The notes under the pieces were generated by a model that did no database searches, was not told the origin of the DNA, and saw only the letters and a program-made list of their open reading frames with translations. Source: an uncultured Lachnospiraceae bacterium (GTDB taxonomy: Bacteria; Bacillota; Clostridia; Lachnospirales; Lachnospiraceae). Taken from it: DNA of 64,000 nt. Of this stretch, positions 17,852 to 26,653 are shown one piece after another. The stretch is taken from the NCBI GenBank assembly GCA_905209075.1, contig CAJLRL010000004.1, positions 62,001 through 126,000 of the forward strand, given 5' to 3'. Every line of letters starts with the position of its first letter. The first letter of the stretch is position 1. Position numbers and translations under genes: made by a program.

Positions 17852-19609
17852 ATGTTATCAAAAGAAGAATTTAATATATTGTATTATTTAGTTAAAAATC
17901 CAAATGTATCGGAGAAAAAAATAGCAGAATCATTGGATTTATCAATGACGGAAATTAATTATTTGATTTCTTTTTTAAAGAAACAATCTTATTTATCGGA
18001 GGATAGAAAAATTACTGTAAATGGGTATTCTGCATTAGAACCATATAAGGTAAAAAATGCTATTATTCTTGCGGCAGGATTTGCATCACGTTGTGCGCCT
18101 CTTTCATATGAACGTCCTAAAGGACTTTTTATTATCAAAGGGGAAATCTTGATAGAACGTCAAATTAAGCAGTTGCTTGATAAAGGTATTACGGAAATAT
18201 ATGTTGTTGTAGGTTATAAGAAGGAATTGTTTTTTTATTTAGAAAAGAAATACGGTGTAAAACTTATAATTAACACGGAATACACTGTTAGAAATAATTT
18301 GTCATCTGTTTATGCTGCAAAGAAATATTTCGGTAATAGTTATATATGCTATTCAGATAATTATTTAAATGTAAATGGTTTTGAAACATATGTTTATGAA
18401 TCTTATTTTGCGGGTATGTATTCTGAAAAATATATTGACGAATATGTAATGAATTTTGATAAAAAAGGACTGATAAAGCAGTATTATCTTGGAGATGCTA
18501 ATTGCTGGTATCAGATGGGGGAAATGTATTTTGATACAAATTGTGCACAGAAATTTCTAGAATTAATGGATAGGGAATATGATTATCCGAGTATCTATGA
18601 TATGAAGATTGATGATTTTTATATTAGACATTTGTCATGTCTTGATATCTTTATTAAGAAATATCCTAAAAATGCATTTTTAGAATTTGATACAGTCGCA
18701 GATATAAAACATTTTGATAAGAAATTTGTGCAGAATATGGGTGAAAATATTTTGACAAATATATGTGATGTTCTAGATTGTAGTGACGAGGAAATCTTAA
18801 ATATTCACCAAATAAAAAGAGGACAAACTAATATAATTTTTAGTTTTGAATGTAGAGGGCAAAAATATATTTATAGGCACCCAGGAGCCGGAACAGAACA
18901 GATTATTGACCGATATAAGGAAGCAAGAACACAATATTTTGTGAAAGAAATAGGTTTGGATCCATCATTAGTAGAGTGTAATCCAGAGAAAGGATGGAAA
19001 ATTGCTAAATATATAGATAATGTTCCATTTGAATATAATGACAGAGAGGACGAAAAGAGAGGAATAAAATTAATTCGAAAACTGCATATAGATAATCACT
19101 ATAGGTTGGGCTGGAATTTTGATTTTATAGAAAAGGCACGTGAAATTCAAAATAAGATTTCGAAGTCTTATTATAATGCGTTTGAGCAATTTGAAGAGTT
19201 GAGAAAAAAAATAGAAAAAGTATATTGTTTGTCTAAATTAGATAATATTGAACCCGAGATGTGTCATAATGACATATGTGCTAATAATATCCTATTGGGA
19301 AAAAATGGTAGTTTTTTAATAGATTGGGAGTATGCGGGGGATAATGATCCAGCTGCGGATATTGCTTCTTTTATTATTAATTATAAGAACAGTCCAAGTG
19401 ACTGTGATAGAATTTTGATTGAATATTTTGGACGTGAGTTAACAATAGATGAGAGAAGACATTATTATGCATATATTGCAATAACTGCTTATTATTATTT
19501 TTCTTGGGCAGTATATATGGAAAGTAGTGGACATGATATTGGCGAATTTAGTTATTTATGGTTTAACTATGCAGACTATTATAGTAATAAGGCTGAAAAA
19601 ATGTATTGA
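17852..19609 (+). CDS. Winged-helix domain fused to LicC-type cytidylyltransferase and LicA-type kinase
   Basis: 585 residues in three parts. Residues 1-65 look like a winged helix-turn-helix (NPNVSEKKIAESLDLS, then KQSYLSEDRKITVNGY). Residues about 68-295 are a LicC-type nucleotidyltransferase (AIILAAGFASRCAPLS, ERPKGLF, YSDNY). Residues about 310-585 are a choline/ethanolamine kinase-like APH fold with the Brenner motif CHNDICANNILL (about 471) and DWEYAGDNDPAAD. One chain could phosphorylate choline or a similar alcohol and activate it as a CDP derivative for the LicD proteins upstream. The start is ATG 17852 with AAGGAG. The HTH may be a nucleic-acid or regulatory domain; its role here is unknown. 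Confidence 0.85.
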   Translation: MLSKEEFNILYYLVKNPNVSEKKIAESLDLSMTEINYLISFLKKQSYLSEDRKITVNGYSALEPYKVKNAIILAAGFASRCAPLSYERPKGLFIIKGEILIERQIKQLLDKGITEIYVVVGYKKELFFYLEKKYGVKLIINTEYTVRNNLSSVYAAKKYFGNSYICYSDNYLNVNGFETYVYESYFAGMYSEKYIDEYVMNFDKKGLIKQYYLGDANCWYQMGEMYFDTNCAQKFLELMDREYDYPSIYDMKIDDFYIRHLSCLDIFIKKYPKNAFLEFDTVADIKHFDKKFVQNMGENILTNICDVLDCSDEEILNIHQIKRGQTNIIFSFECRGQKYIYRHPGAGTEQIIDRYKEARTQYFVKEIGLDPSLVECNPEKGWKIAKYIDNVPFEYNDREDEKRGIKLIRKLHIDNHYRLGWNFDFIEKAREIQNKISKSYYNAFEQFEELRKKIEKVYCLSKLDNIEPEMCHNDICANNILLGKNGSFLIDWEYAGDNDPAADIASFIINYKNSPSDCDRILIEYFGRELTIDERRHYYAYIAITAYYYFSWAVYMESSGHDIGEFSYLWFNYADYYSNKAEKMY

Positions 19610-19633
19610 GAAATGTGGAAGGAATTTTAGAAG

Positions 19634-21073
19634 ATGAATAAAAAAAATATAAGATTAAAGAGAGTTCTTGGATTTGCTCCAACGTATGGTGCTGCAGTAG
19701 GACTCGTTGTTTCAGGAACAGCAATGTTTTCTGTAGGGACCGTTGCTGGAAGAGTAGGATATGCAACATTTATCTCTGCATTTATAGCTTTAATTCCTAT
19801 GATGATGGCAGCATTTGCTTTTGGAGAATTAACAGCTATGTTACCAGGTGGAGGAATGATCTCAGATTATACACTTCCGGCAATGGGGAGATTTTGGGCG
19901 ACATTTTCTTTGCTAAGTGGTTATGTTGTTTTAATTGCTACCGATGGTGGTGCACAATTGGTTATTGGTGGTCTGGCAATTCAAAAAATGGTAGGAATAC
20001 CACAACTTCTAGTAACGCTTATAATGTTATTATGTGTAGTGATAATAAATGTATTTAATGTAGGAATATATGGAAAAGTAGAAACAGTAATTACAATATT
20101 TATGATGATACTATTTGCTATGCTGTCAATATGTGGGTGTAGTCATTTAGGAGAGTTGTATACTGGGGCTGTTCCACAAAATTTGAATTCAAGTCTAAAA
20201 TCTGATTTAAATTGGAGTAGTATATTAAGCAATGCTGGAGCCGCAGTGTGGTTTTTTATAGGATTTGAGTTTGCCTGTCCTATGGCAGAGGAAAATGTGA
20301 AGCCATATAAAAATATACCATATGCATTAATATTTGGATTATTGACTATTTACTTAGTGGATTCGTTATTTGCATTTGCAGCAGTTCGTTATACAGACGT
20401 AAATATATTACAAAATTCATCAACACCACAGCTTGATGCTGCAACAGCAATGCTTGGAAAAACAGGTTCTGTTATTATGGTGTGTCTGACTTTTTTTGCT
20501 GCATTTACAACAGCAAATGCGTATATAGCATCATTGCCAAGAATGTTGTATGGATTAGCTCGTGAAAAGTTAGTTCCAAGTTTTTTTGCAAAGATTAATT
20601 CTAGGACAAGAACTCCCATATATGGAATTATATTTACTTCAACGATTATATTTATTACAGTTTGCTATATAACATTAAATGGGGCAAGGACAGAAGTAGT
20701 TCAAGGACTTATTAACATTGCTTCAATTACTTGGTTAGTGTCATATGGTATCGCAATGCTTGATGTTTTAATTTTGAGAAAGAAATATCCGGAATTTCCA
20801 AGATTATGGAAGGCGCCATTAGCTAAAATAACTATGCCAGTTGGATTGATAGGTGTTATTTTTTCTATATATACATTAAGAGATTCGTTATTATATGCGA
20901 TAATTTGTATGGTAATTATTTCCATATATATTTTAATTTGGGGCAGAATGAAAAAAGTAAACATGAAAGAAATTCCAAATATAAAAACAATGGTATCTGA
21001 TATTAGAGAAAGAGCAGAATATCTTGAGATATGGGATGAGGCAGTAGATAAGTGGTGTAGAGAAAATGAATAA
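19634..21073 (+). CDS. APC-superfamily permease, candidate choline/ethanolamine importer
   Basis: 479 residues with about twelve hydrophobic segments. The amino acid-polyamine-organocation layout is recognisable from an N-terminal GFAPTYGAAVGLVVSGTA (TM1 helix break), FGELTAMLPGGGM and the YIASLPRMLYGLAREKLVP block between TM8 and TM9. It lies 24 bases after the LicC-LicA fusion and overlaps the following gene by 8 bases. By analogy with licB, which follows licA in pneumococcus, it may import the alcohol used by the kinase; this is inference from position. Amino acid import is the alternative. The C-terminal tail of about 40 residues is cytoplasmic and charged. Confidence 0.85.
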   Translation: MNKKNIRLKRVLGFAPTYGAAVGLVVSGTAMFSVGTVAGRVGYATFISAFIALIPMMMAAFAFGELTAMLPGGGMISDYTLPAMGRFWATFSLLSGYVVLIATDGGAQLVIGGLAIQKMVGIPQLLVTLIMLLCVVIINVFNVGIYGKVETVITIFMMILFAMLSICGCSHLGELYTGAVPQNLNSSLKSDLNWSSILSNAGAAVWFFIGFEFACPMAEENVKPYKNIPYALIFGLLTIYLVDSLFAFAAVRYTDVNILQNSSTPQLDAATAMLGKTGSVIMVCLTFFAAFTTANAYIASLPRMLYGLAREKLVPSFFAKINSRTRTPIYGIIFTSTIIFITVCYITLNGARTEVVQGLINIASITWLVSYGIAMLDVLILRKKYPEFPRLWKAPLAKITMPVGLIGVIFSIYTLRDSLLYAIICMVIISIYILIWGRMKKVNMKEIPNIKTMVSDIRERAEYLEIWDEAVDKWCRENE

Positions 21074-21608
21074 AAAAGAGGCCCTATATTTCACAGACTT
21101 AGTTGAAATTTTGAAATCAATTCCGGATATTGAAATTAGTACAGAAGATGATGGATTTAGTATTAAGATAAATAGTCATAGTCCATTGGAGGAGGTCAAA
21201 TGTAAATATGTATGTGAGAATAGAATATGGTCAAAGAACTATATATTGGATTTTGAAGTAAAAAAGAAAATAGTAAGTAATTGTGAAGATATAATAGTAT
21301 TAAACAAAGCAATTTGGGATCAGAAAAATAATAACTATAATTTGATTGTAAATAGACTGAATGATAATGAGCTATTATCTAATATGGTGCAGAAATTTAT
21401 AAAATTAGGTGGCTGTATAAAAATTAATATATATAATCAAATTATAAGGATAAGAGCTAATATGTTGCCTGGAACAATAGTAAGCCTTATTTTACCTCCG
21501 ATAACAAAGTTTATTGTTCCTCAAAAAAATGAAATTGTTTTATTACTTCAAATTATGCAAATTATCTTAAAGGAACTGAAATATAGTTATGAGGAGGAAG
21601 TTGAATAA
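21066..21608 (+). CDS. Uncharacterised 180-residue protein coupled to the permease
   Basis: No family recognised. The frame overlaps the end of the permease by 8 bases, so translation is probably coupled. The protein is soluble over most of its length (DLVEILKSIPDIEISTEDDG, KYVCENRIWSK), with one moderately hydrophobic stretch (MLPGTIVSLILPPITKFIV, about residues 133-151) that might touch the membrane. Its A+T-rich codon use matches the neighbours. Location suggests an accessory factor for the permease or for phospho-alcohol activation, which cannot be tested from sequence alone. Confidence 0.7.
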   Translation: MNKKEALYFTDLVEILKSIPDIEISTEDDGFSIKINSHSPLEEVKCKYVCENRIWSKNYILDFEVKKKIVSNCEDIIVLNKAIWDQKNNNYNLIVNRLNDNELLSNMVQKFIKLGGCIKINIYNQIIRIRANMLPGTIVSLILPPITKFIVPQKNEIVLLLQIMQIILKELKYSYEEEVE

Positions 21609-21703
21609 AAATTGTAATGAAAAGTGGAATCATGTTTACAATAAAGTTATATAATAAAACGTTACATGTTTATGGATAATTTTTTTAGTGCATGGAGGCA
21701 GCA

Positions 21704-22366
21704 ATGGATTTTGAATTAACCGCATCTATGATGTGTGCCAATTATGGTAATCTGGAAAAAGAAGTAAGAGAACTTGAGGCAGCGGGCATTGATTCGTTTC
21801 ATATTGACATCATGGATGGTAGGTATGTACCGAATTTTGCCATGTCCTTGAATGATATGCGTTATATCAGATCAGCAACGGACAAGCCGCTTGATGTCCA
21901 CTTGATGATAGAGCATCCTAATACACATATTGATTTGTTTTTGAGAAACTTATATAAAGGTGATACAGTTTATATCCACCCAGAGGCTGAATACCATCCG
22001 TCTACTACTCTTCAGAAGATTATTGATGCAGGAATGGTGCCTGGAATTGCTATTAACCCAGGAACAAGCATAGAGACAGTTATGGAGATGCTACAAATTG
22101 TGGACAAGGTTTTGGTAATGTCCGTTAATCCGGGAAATGCAGGACAGATGTATTTGCCATATGTTGGTAAAAAGATAGTGCGTTTGCTGGATATGAGACA
22201 GGATATGCGTTTTGAGGTTTACTGGGATGGAGCCTGTGGACCGGACAAGATAAAAACTTTTGCACCTATGGGGGTAAAAGGCTTTGTCCTTGGAACTACT
22301 GTTTTGTTTGGCAAGGGTAGACCATATGCAGAAATATTGAAAGAAGTCCGGGAATTGGACATTTAG
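21704..22366 (+). CDS. Ribulose-phosphate 3-epimerase family protein
   Basis: 220-residue TIM barrel of the Rpe family, interconverting xylulose-5-P and ribulose-5-P (or a related ketose phosphate). Visible blocks are SMMCANYGNLEKEV, FHIDIMDGRYVPNFAM (metal His and catalytic Asp), LDVHLMIEHP, GIAINPGTS and VMSVNPGNAGQ; the second catalytic Asp sits in YWDGACG. Start ATG 21704 follows GGAGG by five bases; the in-frame ATG 21692 overlaps that ribosome site. Followed at once by TarI/IspD-like and TarJ-like genes, so it probably feeds ribulose-5-P to CDP-ribitol synthesis rather than serving as the general pentose-phosphate enzyme. It could alternatively act on a hexulose phosphate. Confidence 0.85.
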   Translation: MDFELTASMMCANYGNLEKEVRELEAAGIDSFHIDIMDGRYVPNFAMSLNDMRYIRSATDKPLDVHLMIEHPNTHIDLFLRNLYKGDTVYIHPEAEYHPSTTLQKIIDAGMVPGIAINPGTSIETVMEMLQIVDKVLVMSVNPGNAGQMYLPYVGKKIVRLLDMRQDMRFEVYWDGACGPDKIKTFAPMGVKGFVLGTTVLFGKGRPYAEILKEVRELDI

Positions 22367-22376
22367 GTGCTGTATT

Positions 22377-23105
22377 ATGAAAAATAAAAATTATGCAATT
22401 ATTCTGGCTGGTGGAAGTGGGAGCAGGCTTGGTGAGGACATACCGAAGCAGTATATATACGTAAATGGCAGGATGATAATTGAATATTGTCTGGAAACGA
22501 TAGCTTTACATGAAATGATTTCCGGAATACAGATAGTAGCAGCGGACAACTGGCAGGGTGATTTGGGTAAAAGTCTGGAGAAATTGCCGGTTGAGGCAAG
22601 AGATAAGTTTATCGGGTTTTCAAAACCCGGTGAAAACAGGCAGCAGTCGGTGTATAATGCACTTGAAGATCTTGCTGGTTTTGTAAATGAACATGATAGC
22701 GTGATGATCCATGATGCGGCGCGTCCTCTGTTACAAGCGGATCTTATAACTGATAGTATAAACAAACTTGATGAGCTGGATGGACATTATGACGGAGTGA
22801 TGCCGGTACTTCCAATGAAAGATACGGTTTATTTTTGTAAGGATGGCAGATCAGTTTCATCTTTGTTGAACAGGGAACAGATTTTTGCAGGGCAGGCTCC
22901 GGAACTATTTAGATACGGAAAGTATTTAGCTGCGAATAGAGCATTGCTGCCGGATAAGATTCTTGAAATTAATGGATCGACGGAGCCGGCTATCATGGCT
23001 GGGATGAATATTGCTATGATAGCTGGTGATGAGAGGAATTTTAAGATAACAACGGCTGCAGATCTGGAAAGATTTCGGGAGGTTATTGAAAAAAGTGAAA
23101 CATAA
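22377..23105 (+). CDS. IspD/TarI-family cytidylyltransferase, probably for ribitol-5-phosphate
   Basis: 242 residues. Forms a CDP-alcohol from CTP and a polyol phosphate. The N-terminal IILAGGSGSRLGEDIPKQY nucleotide-binding loop, the HDAARPLLQADLI block with its CTP-site residues, and the GQAPELFRYG region place it in the IspD/TarI group. TarI (CDP-ribitol) is favoured over IspD (isoprenoid) because it lies between an Rpe and a TarJ-like dehydrogenase inside a LicD-containing locus. The start codon is ATG 22377; the end overlaps the upstream leader of the next gene. No IspF or other isoprenoid gene is adjacent. Confidence 0.82.
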   Translation: MKNKNYAIILAGGSGSRLGEDIPKQYIYVNGRMIIEYCLETIALHEMISGIQIVAADNWQGDLGKSLEKLPVEARDKFIGFSKPGENRQQSVYNALEDLAGFVNEHDSVMIHDAARPLLQADLITDSINKLDELDGHYDGVMPVLPMKDTVYFCKDGRSVSSLLNREQIFAGQAPELFRYGKYLAANRALLPDKILEINGSTEPAIMAGMNIAMIAGDERNFKITTAADLERFREVIEKSET

Positions 23106-23130
23106 GGATAGATATAAAGATGAATCTACT

Positions 23131-24159
23131 ATGAAAGCATATAATTTACGTGGGGTATCTGATCTGCAATTCGAGAATGTTGATATACCTGTACCAGAGG
23201 ATAGTGAAACGCTGGTTCAGATAAAAGCGGCCGGAATTTGTGGATCGGATATCCCACGTATTTTTGTTAATGGAACATATCATTTTCCAACGATTCCCGG
23301 ACATGAATTTTCCGGGATAGATGTTAAAACTAAAAAGCGGGTTGGAGTTTTTCCACTTATACCATGTCGTAAATGTAAGCCTTGCCGTGATGGTAGATAT
23401 GAAATGTGTAGAAATTACAGTTATCTTGGATCAAGGACTGATGGCGGTTTTGCAGAGTATGCTGCTGTGCCAGAGTGGAATATGATAGAATTGCCGGATA
23501 ACGTGACTTTTGAGCAGGCAGCAATGCTCGAACCAATGGCGGTTGCGGTACATGCTATGAGAAGCATTTCTCCATCTTGTGATGATACAGTTGCTGTAAT
23601 GGGACTTGGAACGATAGGGATGCTGCTGGTTATGTTTTTGCTTGACGCTGGTGTCACGGATATTTATGTCATTGGAAATAAAGATTTTCAGCGGAAGACT
23701 TGTAAAGCTATGGGAATTGATGAAATAAGATACATAGATGCATCTTCTGAAGAACAGAATTCAGCCGTTGCAGAGCAGATAATGAATGTCACACATGGGA
23801 GAGGTGTCGGGGTATTTTTTGAATGTGTTGGCAAGAACGAGACAATAGAGACGGCACTTAAAGTTACAGCTCCTGGTGGAAGAATACAGCTTGTCGGCAA
23901 TCCAGCATCTGACATTTCGTTTGACAGGGATACATATTGGAAGATCCTGCGCAATCAGCTTACAGTAAAAGGAAGCTGGAATTCTTCATTTACACATGAC
24001 GATGATGATGACTGGCATTATGTATTAAATAGACTTAAAGAAGGAAAAATATGCCCAGAAATGTTCATCTCGCATAGGTTTGGTTTTAATAAACTGAATA
24101 AGGGGCTTGAGATAATGAGAAATAAGACGGAGGACTACATTAAGGTCATGATAGAATAA
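23131..24159 (+). CDS. Zinc-dependent medium-chain dehydrogenase, TarJ-like
   Basis: 342 residues. Medium-chain dehydrogenase with catalytic-zinc residues in GICGSDIPR and PGHEFSG, a structural zinc cluster CRKCKPCRDGRYEMC, and the cofactor fold GLGTIGMLL. The C-terminal WNSSFTHDDDDDWHYVL is like galactitol-1-phosphate dehydrogenases. In this position it most likely reduces ribulose-5-P to ribitol-5-P for the preceding cytidylyltransferase (TarJ role). Polyol-phosphate oxidation, as in galactitol-1-P dehydrogenase, is the alternative. The conserved MKAYNLRG start is at ATG 23131; the in-frame extension to 23086 overlaps the upstream gene and is unlikely. Last gene of the glycan locus. Confidence 0.82.
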   Translation: MKAYNLRGVSDLQFENVDIPVPEDSETLVQIKAAGICGSDIPRIFVNGTYHFPTIPGHEFSGIDVKTKKRVGVFPLIPCRKCKPCRDGRYEMCRNYSYLGSRTDGGFAEYAAVPEWNMIELPDNVTFEQAAMLEPMAVAVHAMRSISPSCDDTVAVMGLGTIGMLLVMFLLDAGVTDIYVIGNKDFQRKTCKAMGIDEIRYIDASSEEQNSAVAEQIMNVTHGRGVGVFFECVGKNETIETALKVTAPGGRIQLVGNPASDISFDRDTYWKILRNQLTVKGSWNSSFTHDDDDDWHYVLNRLKEGKICPEMFISHRFGFNKLNKGLEIMRNKTEDYIKVMIE

Positions 24160-24247
24160 TAGAGAGTTTTTTGTAGATTCTCCAGCACGAATTCTATTTT
24201 ATGACGATAGACATAGAAAAATGCTTGCCCCATAGTGTATGAATATA

Positions 24248-24274
24248 TTGTATATTTTTTTAGTGTGATATAAT
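24248..24274 (+). promoter_or_regulatory. Possible promoter of the small dUTPase-like gene
   Basis: A perfect TATAAT at 24269-24274 lies 25 bases before the ATG. The best -35 candidate is TTGTAT at 24248 with a short 15-base spacer, so only the -10 box is convincing. Confidence 0.4.
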
Positions 24275-24299
24275 TGATACATATTAAGAGGTGGGTCGT

Positions 24300-24650
24300 A
24301 TGATTTTAGTAGATAAAGACATTAAAGGATATGTTCACAATATTTTAGGGCGGATCGCTGAGAAGAATTCCAGAATGAGACAAGGGCTGGTTGTTAGTGG
24401 TCCGCATTATCAGCCGGGACACAAGACATATGCGTTTTTGAGGGTTACAAATATATCAAAGAATGTCATAACTCTTTCTAGAGGAAATAAGATAGCACAG
24501 ATTATATTTGAACAGCTTACAGGAAAACCGGATGTACCATATAGCATTCAGATGAATGCTTCTTATCAAGATGAAGTTGAGTATAAAGGGCTTGGAAATG
24601 ATAAGCAGGAATATGATAAGCAGACAAAGCGTAAGCTTGATCTCAATTAA
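24300..24650 (+). CDS. Shortened dCTP deaminase / dUTPase-like protein
   Basis: 116 residues. The N-terminus MILVDKDIKGYV is nearly that of dCTP deaminases. The rest (HYQPGHKTYAFLRVTN, ITLSRGNKIAQIIFEQL) matches the C-terminal beta-barrel of the dCTP deaminase/dUTPase superfamily. The central 60-80 residues of a full enzyme, including the G-R-S-S-x-x-R block and the catalytic Glu region, are absent. So either the gene has an internal in-frame deletion or it is a reduced paralogue used for trimer formation or nucleotide sensing. The start is ATG 24300 with AGAGGTGGG just upstream; the GTG at 24291 overlaps that ribosome site. Catalytic activity is doubtful. Confidence 0.65.
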   Translation: MILVDKDIKGYVHNILGRIAEKNSRMRQGLVVSGPHYQPGHKTYAFLRVTNISKNVITLSRGNKIAQIIFEQLTGKPDVPYSIQMNASYQDEVEYKGLGNDKQEYDKQTKRKLDLN

Positions 24651-24760
24651 TTACCAGGCATTTACAAATGCAGCTCTTTTGGTTTGGGTAATAGCGGTTA
24701 TCGCATTGTGTATCAGTATATTGTAGAGAAGAAAGCATCATCACTGATTATCGACTTTTC

Positions 24761-24803
24761 AATAAGCTATGGATAGGCTATGATATCCATAGCTTATTTT
24801 TTA
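24761..24803 (+). terminator. Rho-independent terminator
   Basis: A perfect 15-bp stem (AATAAGCTATGGATA with its complement), an 8-base loop and a run of six T. It ends the dUTPase-like transcript. The 110 bases between that gene and the hairpin contain only a 37-codon ORF (24613-24726) with one hydrophobic segment, which is not called as a gene. Confidence 0.88.
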
Positions 24804-24884
24804 AAATAATAATTATCCAGTACGGCATATGTTTTTATAAAAAAGTGTGTATGATAACAAGAAGAGATGGAGGTGGTAAATGAT

Positions 24885-26582
24885 ATGGCAGTAAATGTTG
24901 CAATCGGAGTACAAGACTTTTCAACATTAATTGAAAACAATTATTTTTATGTGGATAAAACCCTATTTCTGAAGGAATGGTGGGATAGTGGCGATAGTGT
25001 TACATTAATCACAAGACCGAGACGTTTCGGAAAGACATTGACAATGAGTATGACAGAGCAGTTTTTTTCATTGGAATATGCAGGACGCTCTGATTTGTTT
25101 GAAAACCTGAAAATCTGGCAGGATGAGAAATACCGCAACCTGCAGGGAACGTATCCAGTCATCAGCCTTTCATTTGCGAATATAAAAGAACCGACATATG
25201 AATTGACTCAGAAGAAAATCTGCGATCTCATAGCGCAATTATATTTTAAGTATGATTTTATAACAGAGGGTAATGCTTTGATCAGGGAAGAAGTAAAACT
25301 GTATAAGAAAATCATGAATAATATGGACTATGTAGATGCCACACTTTCGTTAAACTATTTATCAGGATTTTTATATAAATATTGTGGAAAGAAAGTAATC
25401 ATTTTATTAGATGAATATGATACGCCTATGCAGGAAGCGTTTGTAGATGGATACTGGGATGAACTGGTGATGTTTACGAGAAGCCTTTTCAATTCAACTT
25501 TCAAGACAAATCCGGCATTGGAACGTGGTATTATGACAGGAATCACACGTGTCAGTAAAGAGTCTATTTTTTTGGATTTAAATAATCTGAAAGTGGTTAC
25601 TACTACATCAAATGAATATGCCACCACTTTTGGATTTACCGAATCGGAAGTGTTTGCAGCGTTAGAAAAATGCGGTTTGGATAGTCAAAAAAACGAAGTG
25701 AAAAGATGGTACGATGGTTTTATTTTTGGAGAATGTAAAGATATTTATAATCCATGGTCTATTTTAAATTATCTTGATGAACAGCAGTATACAACATACT
25801 GGGCAAATACAAGTGCAAATAGTCTGGTAGCAAAATTAGTTCGTGAAGGAAATCGTAACATTAAGAGTAAATTTGAAAAACTGCTTTGTGGAGAATGTAT
25901 CTGGTCGGAAATTGATGAACAGATTGTTTATAATCAGCTCAACGGCAATGAGCGTGCAGTGTGGAGTCTTTTGTTGGCAAGTGGATATTTTAAAGTCCTC
26001 TCATATGAAAAGTATAAGGATATTCCTGAGGGAACTGAGCCGAAGTATCAGCTTACGCTTACGAATCTGGAAGTGAAACTGATGTTCAACAGAATGATTC
26101 ATGACTGGTTTGCTATGGCACGACCGGATTACAATGACTTTATAAAAGCAATGTTTGCAGGTGATGTAGACGCAATGAATGAATATATGAACAGGGTGGC
26201 GTTGCAGACGTTCAGTTATTTTGATACAGGAGAAAGAGCGTCCGGAGCTGAGCCGGAATGGTTTTATCATGGATTTGTACTGGATCTACTCGTTGACTTA
26301 CAGGATAAATATTATCTGAAATCGAATCGTGAAAGTGGTTTTGGAAGATATGATGTTATGCTTGAACCGAAAAATCCGGGAAAGGATAATGCTGTAATTA
26401 TGGAGTTTAAAGTGCGAAGCACAAGAAAAGAGAAAAGTCTGGAAGAAACAGCGCAGTCTGCTATTGAACAGATAAAGGAACGAAAATACAGCGAAGAACT
26501 GAAAATGCGGGGAATCGCAGAAGAACAAATAAAAGAATATGGCTTTGCGTTTGAGGGAAAGACAGTATTGATTGTTGATTAA
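24885..26582 (+). CDS. AAA-ATPase-like / PD-(D/E)XK nuclease-superfamily protein
   Basis: 565 residues. The N-terminal AAA-ATPase_like domain (PF09820 type) is shown by FSTLIENNYFYVDKT, the P-loop-like TRPRRFGKTLTM and the Walker B-like VIILLDEYDTPMQ. The C-terminal PDDEXK_9 domain (PF08011 type) is shown by GFGRYDVMLEP and AVIMEFKVRS, which provide the D...E-x-K catalytic pattern. The family is abundant and often multi-copy in Clostridia and Bacteroidetes; its function is not established, and defence or mobile-element roles have been suggested. The start is ATG 24885, nine bases after a strong GGAGGTGG. It stands alone between two terminators. Confidence 0.88.
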   Translation: MAVNVAIGVQDFSTLIENNYFYVDKTLFLKEWWDSGDSVTLITRPRRFGKTLTMSMTEQFFSLEYAGRSDLFENLKIWQDEKYRNLQGTYPVISLSFANIKEPTYELTQKKICDLIAQLYFKYDFITEGNALIREEVKLYKKIMNNMDYVDATLSLNYLSGFLYKYCGKKVIILLDEYDTPMQEAFVDGYWDELVMFTRSLFNSTFKTNPALERGIMTGITRVSKESIFLDLNNLKVVTTTSNEYATTFGFTESEVFAALEKCGLDSQKNEVKRWYDGFIFGECKDIYNPWSILNYLDEQQYTTYWANTSANSLVAKLVREGNRNIKSKFEKLLCGECIWSEIDEQIVYNQLNGNERAVWSLLLASGYFKVLSYEKYKDIPEGTEPKYQLTLTNLEVKLMFNRMIHDWFAMARPDYNDFIKAMFAGDVDAMNEYMNRVALQTFSYFDTGERASGAEPEWFYHGFVLDLLVDLQDKYYLKSNRESGFGRYDVMLEPKNPGKDNAVIMEFKVRSTRKEKSLEETAQSAIEQIKERKYSEELKMRGIAEEQIKEYGFAFEGKTVLIVD

Positions 26583-26653
26583 AGGGAGATGAACGCATAC
26601 ATTCCCCAAATCCGCACATACTACTTCCATAATAACCATATATGGAGGTAATG

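Noticed and set aside
22377..23105. Assignment as IspD of isoprenoid synthesis
   Set aside because: Context (Rpe and TarJ-like neighbours, LicD locus) favours a TarI role; motif reading alone cannot fully exclude IspD.
24613..24726. 37-codon ORF with a hydrophobic segment (LLVWVIAVIALCISIL)
   Set aside because: It overlaps the end of the dUTPase-like gene, has no ribosome site and is not followed by supporting context; it may be chance or a remnant.
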